A stretch of 63,183 nt of DNA from Nostoc mirabile CHAB5784 (GCF_020829645.1 NZ_JAIVFS010000048.1:1-63183); one strand, 5' to 3'; counted from the first letter of the stretch, positions 8,759 through 17,097 are shown. The notes: generated by a model from the sequence alone, not told the origin. Made by a program: numbers and translations.

Positions 8759-10745
8759 TCTTAGCAAGCTTCCCAAACCCTTGAGTAAAGGCATATTCAA
8801 TCTCTGCGGGATCACAAATCTCTGTTAGTTTGGATCTCAGTCCAGGAAGTTCTCTAACCTCAATACAGATATTTACATATACATCTTTAATTTCCACATG
8901 GAACAGTCCAGCATTTATGTTTAAAAAATCACCTGTTAGCATTGAACAGTAAGTTAAGGATTCAAGCCATTGTGATTTGTACTTCACTCTAAAATAATTA
9001 TCGCCTAAATTCTTTTTGAACTTAGATGACTTTTCCTGTGGTTTTGGCTCCCAGAATATACTATTCTCTAACTGCCCAAGGGCTTCTATTGTCGTTACAT
9101 TAGTCGCCACATTGCTACTGCCTTGTTGTTTAAGCTTTTTCTGTTCAACAAAAGATATAGCCAGGATGCGGTTCTTATGCCGCTCAAAAGCTTCTTTATA
9201 CAATTCCCATGCTTTTTTGGTAATTGCTGATTGGGATGGCTCAACCATTTTAACGATTTCGCGCCAATCTCCAAGAGTAAATTTAGTAATATTTTCAATA
9301 AAAGCGATGAAAATGGCGCTATAAATTTTAGTGGGACCTGCACCCCGTAAACCTTGCTTTTTTAGGGTATCAATAACTAAGTCTAATCTGTAAGTAGAAA
9401 CAGAAAGGTCAATTTCTGCAAGCTCAAGGCTAAAACCCTGCCTAAGTCGAATTCTGCTAAAACTTGGCTTTGCAGAATTTTCTTTAGTAATAAAATCAAT
9501 CGTTTCACCGCAGCTTGGACAAATAGCTTGGTGATGTTGAATCAGCACTCCATCCTCGTCAACTTCGGCATTAAAATTAGCTAATTCATCAGTTAGCGGT
9601 TTAAAAATATGGGTGCAATGCTCACATTGAATTAAGCCTTTGTTTTGTATTTCTGATATAGTTTTAGGCAATAAACTCCATTTGCGGACTTCATCAGGAA
9701 GTCCATGTTTTTTCCAATTATCGGTAATATCAATGATCACCGCAGTGGGTTTTAAAGTGTAAGTTCTTAGAACCCGCCCCAGCATTTGCAGCCAGAGAGT
9801 AGAGCTTTCAGTTGGACGGACACAGTAAACGCATTCAATATTAGGGCAATCAAAGCCCTCAGTTAAGATTTCGTAATTAGTAATTACTTGGGTTGTGCCA
9901 TTGCGAAAACGCTGCAATATTTCTAATCTCTCTTGTGGGGGAGTCTTCCCATCCAAATGTTCGGCACTAATATAATTACGAGAAAATTCCGCAGCCAGGG
10001 CACGAGAATGTTCTAAGCTACAGGCGAAAATAACTGTACGAAGATTTCGTGCATATTTAAAGTAATTTTCAAGGATTTCACTAACTCCAATCTGGCTAGT
10101 GACGGCAACCGCTAGCTCTTTGGCTCTAAAATCCCCACGAGATTTTGCAACTCCAAGAGTAGAAATAGTTTGATTCGTTGCAAATAATCTAAAGTTACTT
10201 AAATACCCAGCCTGGATTAAGTAAGCCGTGTCAATGCCAATAACCAAATCATCAAATAAATCAACAAAACCTTGACCGTCAATTCTCTGAGGAGTGGCAG
10301 TTACACCTAATATCTGGGCGCTTTCATAATGTTCAATTAATCGTCGATAAGATAAAGCAGTTGCATGATGCGCTTCATCTAGTATCAAAAGTCCAATGTT
10401 CATTGGCAACTCTAATACCTCTCGTCTGCTTAAGGTTTGAACGCTAGCAACTTGAATTCTTCGCTCAGGATTAGCCAGAACACCTGCTTTGATAATTCCA
10501 ACTGGTTCACCGATAATTTGTTCTAGCTTTTCAGCAGCTTGAGATATCAACTCAATCCGGTGGGCAATGACTAATACTTGCTTTCCTTGGTCAAAAAATT
10601 TATGAGAAATATGTGCAAAACACACCGTTTTTCCGGCGGCTGTCGGGAGTTGCCCAAGTACCCGCCTATTACCTTTCTCCCAAGAATTCCAAATATCTTT
10701 TATCCACTGATGTTGATAATCTCTAAGCTCGTAGGTAACAGGCAT
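8739..10745 (-). CDS. DEAD/DEAH-box superfamily 2 helicase (ResIII / RAD25-like)
   Basis: 668 residues. Helicase motifs are in order: Walker A LPTAAGKT (about 34-41), Walker B DEAHH, motif III GVTATPQR, motif V-like NYEILTEGFDCP and motif VI QMLGRVLRTY. After the helicase core come two cysteine pairs, CEHC and CPSCGE, making a zinc ribbon, and a C-terminal region of about 270 residues with no recognised domain. This resembles the stand-alone SF2 helicases of plasmids and phages related to type I/III restriction and RAD25-like enzymes. It stands alone, with no methylase or specificity subunit beside it. The start is ATG at 10745 after a TGAGGTAG site. Role: ATP-driven DNA or RNA unwinding or translocation; pathway unknown. 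Confidence 0.87.
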   Translation of the reverse strand: MPVTYELRDYQHQWIKDIWNSWEKGNRRVLGQLPTAAGKTVCFAHISHKFFDQGKQVLVIAHRIELISQAAEKLEQIIGEPVGIIKAGVLANPERRIQVASVQTLSRREVLELPMNIGLLILDEAHHATALSYRRLIEHYESAQILGVTATPQRIDGQGFVDLFDDLVIGIDTAYLIQAGYLSNFRLFATNQTISTLGVAKSRGDFRAKELAVAVTSQIGVSEILENYFKYARNLRTVIFACSLEHSRALAAEFSRNYISAEHLDGKTPPQERLEILQRFRNGTTQVITNYEILTEGFDCPNIECVYCVRPTESSTLWLQMLGRVLRTYTLKPTAVIIDITDNWKKHGLPDEVRKWSLLPKTISEIQNKGLIQCEHCTHIFKPLTDELANFNAEVDEDGVLIQHHQAICPSCGETIDFITKENSAKPSFSRIRLRQGFSLELAEIDLSVSTYRLDLVIDTLKKQGLRGAGPTKIYSAIFIAFIENITKFTLGDWREIVKMVEPSQSAITKKAWELYKEAFERHKNRILAISFVEQKKLKQQGSSNVATNVTTIEALGQLENSIFWEPKPQEKSSKFKKNLGDNYFRVKYKSQWLESLTYCSMLTGDFLNINAGLFHVEIKDVYVNICIEVRELPGLRSKLTEICDPAEIEYAFTQGFGKLAKIMFRLS

Positions 10746-11139
10746 TCTAATCTACCTCAACAAGAATTTTTCTCCCGTGGGAATATTGCTCATTATGCCA
10801 TAAGTTCTTAAAGTTAAAATACCGATAATCCTAATTCTAAAAGTAGTAAAGATGTTTGGGATTGAGTTGATGCAATTTTACTTTATAAAGAGCAAATTAT
10901 AGAGATAATAAGCCGGAGGTGATTGATGCGGCCGCTCTGTTGTAAAGGGCTATACCTGCTTGATTATATTGGCGAGTATTATACTGTGCGATAATGCTGG
11001 ACACGATCTTGCTTACGGGAGACACGGTAACGCCGTTGTCATCTTTTGCAAGTGGTATTAGATTTAAGATGGTGAAATATAATTCTTGAAAAATCAGAAA
11101 ATTTGGCATCGAACTAACAAATTAAATTCGCAATCTCAA
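10746..11139. other. Intergenic region before the HAD phosphatase
   Basis: Divergent promoter region for the helicase and HAD genes. A leftward open frame of 70 codons (10897-11109) crosses it; the peptide has no recognisable family and poor start signals, so it is not called. Confidence 0.35.
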
Positions 11140-11706
11140 ATGCCGGCGATATTTCTAGATAAAGATGGCACTTTAATTGAAAATGTACCAAACAATGTTG
11201 ATCCGCAATTAATCGAAATGAAAATCGGTGCTATTGAAGGATTACAAATACTTAGCAAAGCTGGATATAAATTAATTGTGATTACTAACCAGTCGGGAGT
11301 AGCACGGGATTATTTTCCAGAATCTGCCTTAATGGGAGTGGAAGCGCGATTGAATGAAATATTAGAAAAAGCGGATCTATCGCTAGATGGGTTCTACTAC
11401 TGTCCCCATCATCCAAATGGTGTGATATCTGAGTATGCAATTGCTTGCGAGTGCCGTAAACCTAAACCAGGCTTGATTTTACGTGCAGCTAGCGAACAAA
11501 ATATAGATTTAGCAAATTCTTGGTTTATTGGCGATAATCTCAGTGATGTAGAAGCTGGACATAGTGCAGGGTGTAAAACGATTTTGATAGATGGGGGTAA
11601 TCAGTCTCAGCCCCAAATATCTCGTTTAGGAATTGCTGACTATATTTTGGCTAACCTTTCAATAGCAGCACAAGTGATATGTAAGCATTCAGTATCTAAT
11701 TTCTAA
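11140..11706 (+). CDS. HAD-family phosphatase, GmhB-like (heptose-bisphosphate / histidinol-phosphate phosphatase type)
   Basis: 188 residues from the ATG at 11140 (a TTG at 11086 in frame is less likely because the conserved domain starts at MPAIFLDKDGT). The nucleophile motif is FLDKDGT (D7, D9), motif II is VITNQSG, and motif III/IV is GDNLSDVEAG. The zinc-binding loop typical of GmhB is present: CPHHPNG with CECRKPKPG. GmhB removes the 7-phosphate from heptose bisphosphate for lipopolysaccharide or other glycans; close relatives act on histidinol phosphate or other sugar phosphates. No other heptose genes are near, so the substrate is uncertain. Confidence 0.85.
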   Translation: MPAIFLDKDGTLIENVPNNVDPQLIEMKIGAIEGLQILSKAGYKLIVITNQSGVARDYFPESALMGVEARLNEILEKADLSLDGFYYCPHHPNGVISEYAIACECRKPKPGLILRAASEQNIDLANSWFIGDNLSDVEAGHSAGCKTILIDGGNQSQPQISRLGIADYILANLSIAAQVICKHSVSNF

Positions 11707-11821
11707 GATTTCTGGCATGAAATTATAGAAATTCCTGGAACAGGAAACCTAGAAAAATTTAGATTGATGACAAACAATCTGCCGTTCTGGTCAAATAATT
11801 CGTTGTTCTACAGTAGACTTC

Positions 11822-11938
11822 TCAAATATGCCGCACCAGTATAATAAATAGTTCCTTATCGTCTAGTGCTTGAAATGACTGTACCTGTTTAAATCCGGCT
11901 TTTTTCCATGATTTGAGCGCACGTTCATTAAATTGACA
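11822..11938 (-). pseudogene. Remnant of a GNAT acetyltransferase C-terminus
   Basis: Read leftward, this stretch encodes NERALKSWKKAGFKQVQSFQ and continues LDDKELFIILVRHI before a stop. NERALK...KAGF is the acetyl-CoA binding end of GNAT acetyltransferases. Nothing upstream extends the domain, so it is only a 3' stump. The rest of the 11707-12026 gap shows nothing recognisable. Confidence 0.6.
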
Positions 11939-12026
11939 ACAATGACAGCAGGCGCATCGCCTGTATGTGAGTCTTACGTATAAAGTTATGTTAAACTGTG
12001 TGCGAATCTGAAGTGCGTTTTTCTAA

Positions 12027-12371
12027 ATGCGAATGCTATTAATAGCCAATACTGTTTTTGAAATAGGAATTGGTTGCGTATTTCTCTTCTTTCCAACTTT
12101 GCTTAATCTGGATAGCCAACTGTCTATTTCTTTAGTGCGGGTAATTGGATGCGGTGCTTTGTCTTTGGGGACTTTGAGTTTTTTAATGCTGGATTTGACT
12201 GATAAAAAAGAACTAAAACCAGGATTAATCGCTTTGTCTATTTTTCATAGTCTGGTCTCGATCGCCCAAATTTACAGTTTTGTTGGCAGCATGATTAATA
12301 CACTTATAATCATTGTACATTCAGTATTTGCAGTGTTATTTACTAGTGTTTTATGGCAACGAATTAGATAA
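12027..12371 (+). CDS. Small integral membrane protein, unknown function
   Basis: 114 residues with four predicted membrane-spanning segments: about 3-23, 33-56, 66-85 and 88-108. The loops are very short and the only charged loop is DLTDKKELKPG between segments 2 and 3. The size and four-helix layout resemble DoxX-like or other small cyanobacterial membrane proteins, but no family motif is certain. It appears to stand alone; the next gene is convergent. Confidence 0.6.
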   Translation: MRMLLIANTVFEIGIGCVFLFFPTLLNLDSQLSISLVRVIGCGALSLGTLSFLMLDLTDKKELKPGLIALSIFHSLVSIAQIYSFVGSMINTLIIIVHSVFAVLFTSVLWQRIR

Positions 12372-12457
12372 ATTTAAAAGTGCTTCAGTTAATAACACAT
12401 CCGTGCCTGGGCGATCGCTTTGCGACAACAATGACAGCAGTCGCAGTAAGCGCCCGC

Positions 12458-12961
12458 TTAATGCGACTGAGCGGACAGCGGCTTGCGGTAAACGATTTTG
12501 TCAGCGCCCGCTTGATAGAAGTCGCGTATCCGTGCTTCTTCTTCATAACCGCATTTGCGGTAGAACGCTCGCGTGCGCTCAAAGTCCGGCGTACCTGACG
12601 TTTCCACCAGTAGTACACGCCCACCGTGTGTCATCAATGTTTGCTCAACATAGCGTAGTAGGGTCGCACCACGTCCTTGTCCTTGGCGGTCGGGTCGGAT
12701 AGCAATCAACTGTAGATTCCACGTCTGATCAGTCATCCGTTCCATCTCACAGTAAGCGACCCCGACCGCCCCATTGTCATCGTCGGTAATCCAAAAGCGT
12801 TCAGCTTTGCGGTCTGGTAGAGAATCGCTGTCGCTACTACCACCGAAGTAATCGGACAACATTTCGCCAAGCTCCTCAAGTTGGTTTGGTTGGAACAGTC
12901 CGCTTGCGTCTGCTAAGGCAATCAGTGCGGTTGTGTCATCGGGTATGGTCGGTCGAATCAT
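12458..12961 (-). CDS. GNAT-family N-acetyltransferase
   Basis: 167 residues. The acetyl-CoA pyrophosphate loop is RPDRQGQGRGATLL, preceded by the beta-4 strand WNLQLIAI and followed by GTPDFERTRAFYRKCGYEEE, the usual GNAT motif B. Such enzymes transfer acetyl from acetyl-CoA to an amine on a small molecule or protein; the substrate is not readable. The ATG at 12961 has a GGAG site. It is divergent from a TetR regulator, and a large palindrome (13003-13049) sits between the two starts, so regulation by that TetR protein is likely. Confidence 0.85.
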   Translation of the reverse strand: MIRPTIPDDTTALIALADASGLFQPNQLEELGEMLSDYFGGSSDSDSLPDRKAERFWITDDDNGAVGVAYCEMERMTDQTWNLQLIAIRPDRQGQGRGATLLRYVEQTLMTHGGRVLLVETSGTPDFERTRAFYRKCGYEEEARIRDFYQAGADKIVYRKPLSAQSH

Positions 12962-13001
12962 CGCAAACTCCGTGTGTAAAACAGGTTAGCCTCTGGAATA
13001 A

Positions 13002-13050
13002 ATATCACAACAGTTGTTATGTCGATAAAACATAACAACTGTTGTGATAA
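13002..13050. promoter_or_regulatory. Large near-perfect palindrome, likely TetR operator
   Basis: A 19-bp arm at 13003-13021 is perfectly repeated in inverted orientation at 13031-13049, with one further pair inside. Each arm contains the 11-bp palindrome ACAACWGTTGT, so the site offers two operator copies about 28 bp apart. It lies between the divergent GNAT and TetR starts (12961 and 13096), the classical place for a TetR-family autoregulatory operator. Confidence 0.75.
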
Positions 13051-13095
13051 GATGTCAAGAGACTTGTTTCATGTTGCTGTAAACCGAGGAGAGGT

Positions 13096-13680
13096 ATGAG
13101 TTATGACGCTCGCCGTATTGAAGTCACTAAAGCGGCATGGCGGGTGATTGTCCGTGAAGGATTGGATCGTGCCAGTATGCGAGCGATCGCGCAAGAACTT
13201 GGCTCTTCGACCGGGGTTGTTACCCATTACTTTCGAGACAAAGAAGAACTTACCCTATTTGCCCTGGAACAGGTGTTTGAAAACGTCCTACAGGATATGA
13301 AAACCTGTGCCGAGGGACGACAAGGAATTGACAGACTAGCACAGATGATTTTTGTGGCTCTACCTCTGGAGGACATTGACAAAGCTGATTGGAAGGTTTG
13401 GGTGGCATTTTTGGGCTATTCTATCGGGCGCGAACGCCTTGTTCAGGAACACCGAAAACGCTATGACTTTTTACGGCAGATTATTTGTCAAGAGTTAGCT
13501 GACTTACAAAAAGCCTTGCTGATTCGAGCCGATCTTGATTTAACTCTCGAAGCCAATGCACTCATTGCCTTAGTGGATGGGATTGGCACTGGTGCTGTCA
13601 TTTGTCCTGAGCAGTTCTCCGCAGCTCAACAAAAATATCTTGTGCTACGACATATCAATGGTTTAATCGTATCATCTTGA
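13096..13680 (+). CDS. TetR/AcrR-family (BetI-like) transcriptional regulator
   Basis: 194 residues. The N-terminal helix-turn-helix is VTKAAWRVIVREGLDRASMR followed by AIAQELGSSTGVVTHYFRDKEEL; the GVVTHYF recognition region is typical of the BetI-like branch. The rest is an all-helical ligand-binding and dimerisation domain. A GAGAGG ribosome binding site precedes the ATG. It is divergent from the GNAT gene with the large palindrome between them, so it probably represses both itself and the acetyltransferase. The ligand is unknown. Confidence 0.88.
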   Translation: MSYDARRIEVTKAAWRVIVREGLDRASMRAIAQELGSSTGVVTHYFRDKEELTLFALEQVFENVLQDMKTCAEGRQGIDRLAQMIFVALPLEDIDKADWKVWVAFLGYSIGRERLVQEHRKRYDFLRQIICQELADLQKALLIRADLDLTLEANALIALVDGIGTGAVICPEQFSAAQQKYLVLRHINGLIVSS

Positions 13681-13750
13681 ACAGTTTTAGCTTTCGCGCA
13701 ATAGAACGGGTAAGAAAAGTGTAGACGCTCACGGACTCGCTAATGCTTCG

Positions 13751-14079
13751 TTATAAGGAAAATGCTAAAAACCCCTGAGAAGCCGAATTGAAGACATCAG
13801 CTGGCACAACCGTTACATCGCCATATCCAAATTGCCGCTTTTGAAAGCGATGCTCGATCATCTCTTCAACCATTGGCGGCGATGGACTGCGATCGTGATG
13901 ATAATGCGATGTTGCCTGGAATAATTTTCTGCCAACTGATGCGGTGGATGGCGATGATATTGCAGTTGAATACCGTCCCATCCTGCTTTGTCACTGGAGA
14001 GTAATAGCGCTTCCGGGTAAAGCTTCAGCACATCATCCTGCTGAACAAAGTCAACAACTAAGATATCTGAAGTTACCAT
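13751..14079 (-). pseudogene. Broken AraC-family regulator (frameshifted, C-terminus lost)
   Basis: From the ATG at 14079 (AAGGAG site) the frame gives LLLSSDKAGWDGIQLQYHR and HQLAENYSRQHRIIIT, typical of the N-terminal arm of cyanobacterial AraC regulators (LSS..AGWDGI...HR). Near 13870-13895 the continuation shifts to another frame, giving MVEEMIEHRFQKRQFGYGDV followed by TVVPADV. The sequence then ends without the two AraC helix-turn-helix motifs. Both the frameshift and the missing DNA-binding domain argue that it is dead. It is last in the SDR-RidA-cupin series, 13 bp after the cupin gene. Confidence 0.7.
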
Positions 14080-14092
14080 TGCTTGACTCCTT

Positions 14093-14545
14093 TTATGGAA
14101 CTGGATACTGATCAAATTGCTGCATCAAATGTAGTAGCTCAGTTTGGCTGGGTTGCCGCCCGTTTTCGGTTAACCGGGCTAACCCCTCAAAGTACTGCTC
14201 CCGTGAGTCGGCAGGACAAAAGAGGATCAGTAGAGTCGATCTCACTGTTCCAGGATTAGAGAACCCATGCGGCGTATTTTCTGGCACGAGCATCATTGCG
14301 CCCGGTGCAGCCATAATTGTTTGCCGATCCAACAGCAACTCCACTTCTCCCTCCACCACATAAAATATCTCGGTCAATTGCTTGTGGATGTGTGGACTGG
14401 CTCCTTTCGTTCCTGGTTCCATAACAAATTCAAACAAGCCAAAGTGTCCATTTGTATTCTCCCCAGTCACTTTGAATGTGCAGGTACTGGTGCCGAGTTT
14501 AACGGACTTTCCTTCACCGGGTTGCAGAACAATCGGTAACGACAT
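14093..14545 (-). CDS. Cupin-domain protein
   Basis: 150 residues from the ATG at 14545, chosen because AAGGAG lies 8 bases upstream; a longer frame begins at 14584 but overlaps the RidA gene. One conserved cupin fold: motif 1 SPHIHKQLTEIFYVVEGEVE supplies metal-ligand His and Glu residues, and motif 2 is PENTPHGFSNPG. Small cupins of this type bind a metal and act as dioxygenases, isomerases or sensors. It is third in an operon with the SDR and RidA genes (16 bp after RidA), suggesting a joint small-molecule pathway, but no substrate can be read. Confidence 0.82.
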   Translation of the reverse strand: MSLPIVLQPGEGKSVKLGTSTCTFKVTGENTNGHFGLFEFVMEPGTKGASPHIHKQLTEIFYVVEGEVELLLDRQTIMAAPGAMMLVPENTPHGFSNPGTVRSTLLILFCPADSREQYFEGLARLTENGRQPSQTELLHLMQQFDQYPVP

Positions 14546-14561
14546 CAGAAGCTCCTTTGGA

Positions 14562-14978
14562 TTAAGAATTGGGAATTGTAGCAACCGCGTCTATTTCAAA
14601 CAATAGCCCTTCGACTGCTAATCTCGGTACAGGAATCAAAGTACTGGTGGGTTTGCGATCGCCCGACCACATCTCATTCCGTGCGGCTGAGATCAATTGC
14701 TGTTTTTCGGCATCGTGATCAACTGAGAGGACTGTAATTTTCGCAACGTCTTCTGGGGTTGCCCCAACCGCTGCTAATGCTGCACGAAGGTTAGCAAATG
14801 CCTGTTTCAACTGAGTTGCAAAGTCAGCCGCAACCAGATTGCCCGTCTCATCCATGCCCAATTGACCTGCGATATAGACAAGAGTTGTGTTAGCGGGAAC
14901 CGTTACAACATGGGTGAAACCGTAATCAGATGGATCGAAGAACCCAGGGGGATTGAGGTGCTGAATTTGTTGAACCAT
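14562..14978 (-). CDS. RidA / YjgF / Rid-family imine-enamine deaminase-like protein
   Basis: 138 residues. The Rid fold is recognisable from YIAGQLGMDETGNLV, from FANLRAALAAVGATPEDVAK and from the C-terminal STLIPVPRLAVEGLLFEIDA. In active RidA a conserved Arg near the C-terminus binds the substrate carboxylate; here the R in VPRLA occupies that region. Rid proteins hydrolyse reactive enamine/imine intermediates. AGGAG precedes the ATG. It lies in one operon with an SDR upstream and a cupin downstream. Confidence 0.85.
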   Translation of the reverse strand: MVQQIQHLNPPGFFDPSDYGFTHVVTVPANTTLVYIAGQLGMDETGNLVAADFATQLKQAFANLRAALAAVGATPEDVAKITVLSVDHDAEKQQLISAARNEMWSGDRKPTSTLIPVPRLAVEGLLFEIDAVATIPNS

Positions 14979-15049
14979 GATTGGACTCCTAAATCAATTT
15001 TATTCAAAGTTGTCAGTGCAGGAGATCAACCCAGTGGAGACACAATTGC

Positions 15050-15772
15050 TCAGGCATAGCGATCGGACATCGCCGGAATATCAATCTCTTTCACACAGGA
15101 AAGGCGCGATAGTTGGCGTAAACAGCGCAGTAAGAGAACCAAATCCTGCATTGGAATTTGCCTGCTGTCGTAGGTTTGGATTGCTGCCTCTGCCCCAGCT
15201 TCATAGGCGATTTCTGCCGCAATACTACCTGGGTTGAGCGAAGTCACTGGAATACGATGCTCTCGTAAACATTCCCGCAGGGCATGAACCACACCCCGCA
15301 GACCAAATTTAGATGCGGTATTCGCAACTTCCGGTGCGCCAGAGTTATCTAAGCCCGAAAGCGAACTCATATAGACAACACGGGGATTGCTTGAACGCTT
15401 GAGATTTGGCAACAACCGATGAGTACAGAGAATAGCAGCCAGCAGATTCACTTGGATAATTTGTTCCATCTCTTCTAAAGTGGATTGTTCAAAGGAATAG
15501 GTTGGCTCAAACGCATTCTCCTCCCAAATCCCGGCGTTGTAGAACAGCAAGTCAACCGCGCGATCGCCAATTGCCTCAGCCACCTTGACCGCAGCAGTTT
15601 GAGGAACCGACAAGTCTGCCCAAATCCAAACTCTAGACACTTGATCGGCGCGATCAAGGCTAGCAGGGCGAGTTCTGGAAATGAGAAACACAGTATCGCC
15701 TGCATCTGGCAACCCAACGCTGAAGCCTAAGCCAACGCCGCGACTAGCTCCAAAGATCACAATATTTGCCAT
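15050..15772 (-). CDS. SDR-family oxidoreductase with catalytic Tyr replaced by Asn
   Basis: 240 residues with a Rossmann fold. The NAD(P) motif GASRGVGLG is at 8-16 and the NAG motif at 79-81 (YNAG instead of NNAG). The active-site Ser is S139, but where YxxxK is expected the sequence is N151-T-A-S-K155: codon AAT in place of TAT, one base away from Tyr. The last ~30 residues (LRQLSRLSCVKEIDIPAMSD) look unlike a usual SDR end. The protein may therefore be a weak or inactive dehydrogenase. First gene of the SDR-RidA-cupin operon; a 15-bp palindrome lies 8 bp upstream of its start, opposite a divergent SufR-like regulator. Confidence 0.82.
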   Translation of the reverse strand: MANIVIFGASRGVGLGFSVGLPDAGDTVFLISRTRPASLDRADQVSRVWIWADLSVPQTAAVKVAEAIGDRAVDLLFYNAGIWEENAFEPTYSFEQSTLEEMEQIIQVNLLAAILCTHRLLPNLKRSSNPRVVYMSSLSGLDNSGAPEVANTASKFGLRGVVHALRECLREHRIPVTSLNPGSIAAEIAYEAGAEAAIQTYDSRQIPMQDLVLLLRCLRQLSRLSCVKEIDIPAMSDRYA

Positions 15773-15780
15773 TACTGCAC

Positions 15781-15795
15781 CAACTTGAGAAGTTG
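15781..15795. promoter_or_regulatory. Palindromic candidate operator for the SufR-like regulator
   Basis: CAACTT-GAG-AAGTTG is a perfect 6-bp inverted repeat that also reads CAAC-N7-GTTG, close to the CAAC-N6-GTTG site described for cyanobacterial SufR. It sits just upstream of the SDR start and within the 105-bp divergent region. A second loose pair, CTTAAC near 15838 and GTTAAG near 15871, flanks the regulator start. Confidence 0.5.
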
Positions 15796-15877
15796 CGACT
15801 TTATAAAGAAAAACCTTTAGTAAGAATCATAAGTGCTTAACTTGACTTTGTAAAGCTTTTTCTTTAATTTGTTAAGT

Positions 15878-16519
15878 ATGAAAGCAGAATCAACTAGCGT
15901 TCGGACTCGACGGGCGATCATCCAATATCTCAAACAGGAAGGAGCAGCGGATGCGGAAACGCTCGCCTCCCACTTAAACATCACCGCAATGGCAGTGCGG
16001 CAGCATATCTACGCTTTGCAAAAAGAAGGATTGGTGACGTACCAGAAAGAAGCACGTCCCATGGGACGGCCTGCCAAGTTATGGGAGTTAACGCCTGCTG
16101 CTGATCATTTCTTCCCTGATCGCTACGCTGAGTTAACGTTGTGTCTGATTAATTCAATGAAAGAGGCATTTGGTGAAGAGGGATTTGATCGGCTATTGGA
16201 AGTTAGAACTCGCGAACAAATTCAAGCGTATCGAGCGATCATGCCTCGGCATGCTCCACTTCAACAGCAGCTAGAAGCGTTAGCAGTGCGGCGAACCGAG
16301 GAAGGCTACATGGCAGAGGTCACGGCTCAAGCCGATGGCACTTTTCTCCTCGCTGAAAAGCATTGCCCTATTTGTGCGGTGGCAACTGCTTGTACCGGGC
16401 TTTGTCGCATGGAGTTAGAAATCTTTCAAGTGGTTTTAGGTAAAGATGTGAGCATTGAACGAATTGAACACATTTTGGAAGGCGATAGACGTTGTGTATA
16501 CCTGGTTATCAGTACTTAA
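15878..16519 (+). CDS. SufR-like iron-sulfur winged-helix regulator (DeoR/ArsR-type HTH)
   Basis: 213 residues from the ATG at 15878. The N-terminal winged helix is RRAIIQYLKQEGAADAETLA followed by SHLNITAMAVRQHIYALQKE and the wing GRPAKLWELT, exactly the layout of SufR. Four clustered cysteines, C163, C166, C172 and C176 (HCPICAVATACTGLC), are placed to bind an Fe-S cluster, as in SufR-type repressors that sense Fe-S or redox status. It is divergent from the SDR-RidA-cupin operon, with palindromes between. It is not next to suf genes, so it is a SufR paralogue; control of the neighbouring operon is inferred. Confidence 0.83.
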   Translation: MKAESTSVRTRRAIIQYLKQEGAADAETLASHLNITAMAVRQHIYALQKEGLVTYQKEARPMGRPAKLWELTPAADHFFPDRYAELTLCLINSMKEAFGEEGFDRLLEVRTREQIQAYRAIMPRHAPLQQQLEALAVRRTEEGYMAEVTAQADGTFLLAEKHCPICAVATACTGLCRMELEIFQVVLGKDVSIERIEHILEGDRRCVYLVIST

Positions 16520-16604
16520 ACAGAACTGAACAATAAAAAATTCAATTCTGACTCCTAAATTCTGAATTCTCTATTATTAAGAAGTAAGGCCATTTTATTA
16601 GCCG

Positions 16605-16853
16605 ATGTCCAGCAAAACTATTGAAGTCCGAGAGTATACCGTTAGAGCGCACAAGCGGGAAATTCATACTCGCGTTTTTAACTTTGTATGTAAGCAGTGC
16701 GAACAACCCACCCAAAGAGAAACTTTTGGGGTTAGACCTCTATATTGCGAGAAATGCCGTCCGCCACAAGCACCCAAGAAATCAGTAGTTCCTCTGAAGA
16801 AGAGAAAACCCAGAGCTATGATTTACAAGAGTGGTAAAGACATAGCCGGATGA
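16605..16853 (+). CDS. Small zinc-ribbon-like protein, unknown function
   Basis: 82 residues, not recognised as a named family. Two cysteine pairs, FVCKQCEQ and LYCEKCRP, are 21 residues apart and would form a zinc ribbon. The C-terminal ~30 residues are very basic (KKSVVPLKKRKPRAMIYKSG), suggesting nucleic-acid contact. Small basic zinc-ribbon proteins of this kind are common on cyanobacterial plasmids. It is followed by a stem-loop. Confidence 0.65.
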   Translation: MSSKTIEVREYTVRAHKREIHTRVFNFVCKQCEQPTQRETFGVRPLYCEKCRPPQAPKKSVVPLKKRKPRAMIYKSGKDIAG

Positions 16854-16874
16854 TTTGTTGCTCAAGGTTTTGAG

Positions 16875-16908
16875 TGAGCGCACGAAAGTGAGTGAAGCAG
16901 TGCGCTCA
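16875..16908 (+). terminator. Stem-loop after the small zinc-ribbon gene
   Basis: TGAGCGCAC (16875-16883) and GTGCGCTCA (16900-16908) form a 9-bp perfect stem with a 16-nt loop, 22 bp past the stop codon of the small gene. There is no T-run directly after it, so termination is plausible but not certain. Confidence 0.45.
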
Positions 16909-17097
16909 TTCGCTCAACCTAACTCAAATTGGTAAAAAGTAAGTCTAATGAATGTCAACATTAGAGTTACTTTTTTCCGATTTATCTATGAGATTAAGAT
17001 TAATGTGTTTTTTAATTGGCATAGTTCTGTAAAATCCTTTTAATTTGCTCAGATGAGCTACAAATAAAGCCAAAAGTTTTTTGTTAATAGTCAAATA

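Noticed and set aside
8739..10745. Part of a restriction or defence operon
   Set aside because: The helicase has no methylase, nuclease or specificity gene beside it; neighbours are unrelated.
10897..11109. Leftward 70-codon frame in the helicase-HAD gap
   Set aside because: No family, crosses the HAD promoter region and the alternative TTG start; looks like chance.
12313..12702. Rightward 129-codon frame over the GNAT gene
   Set aside because: Antisense shadow of a clear GNAT acetyltransferase.
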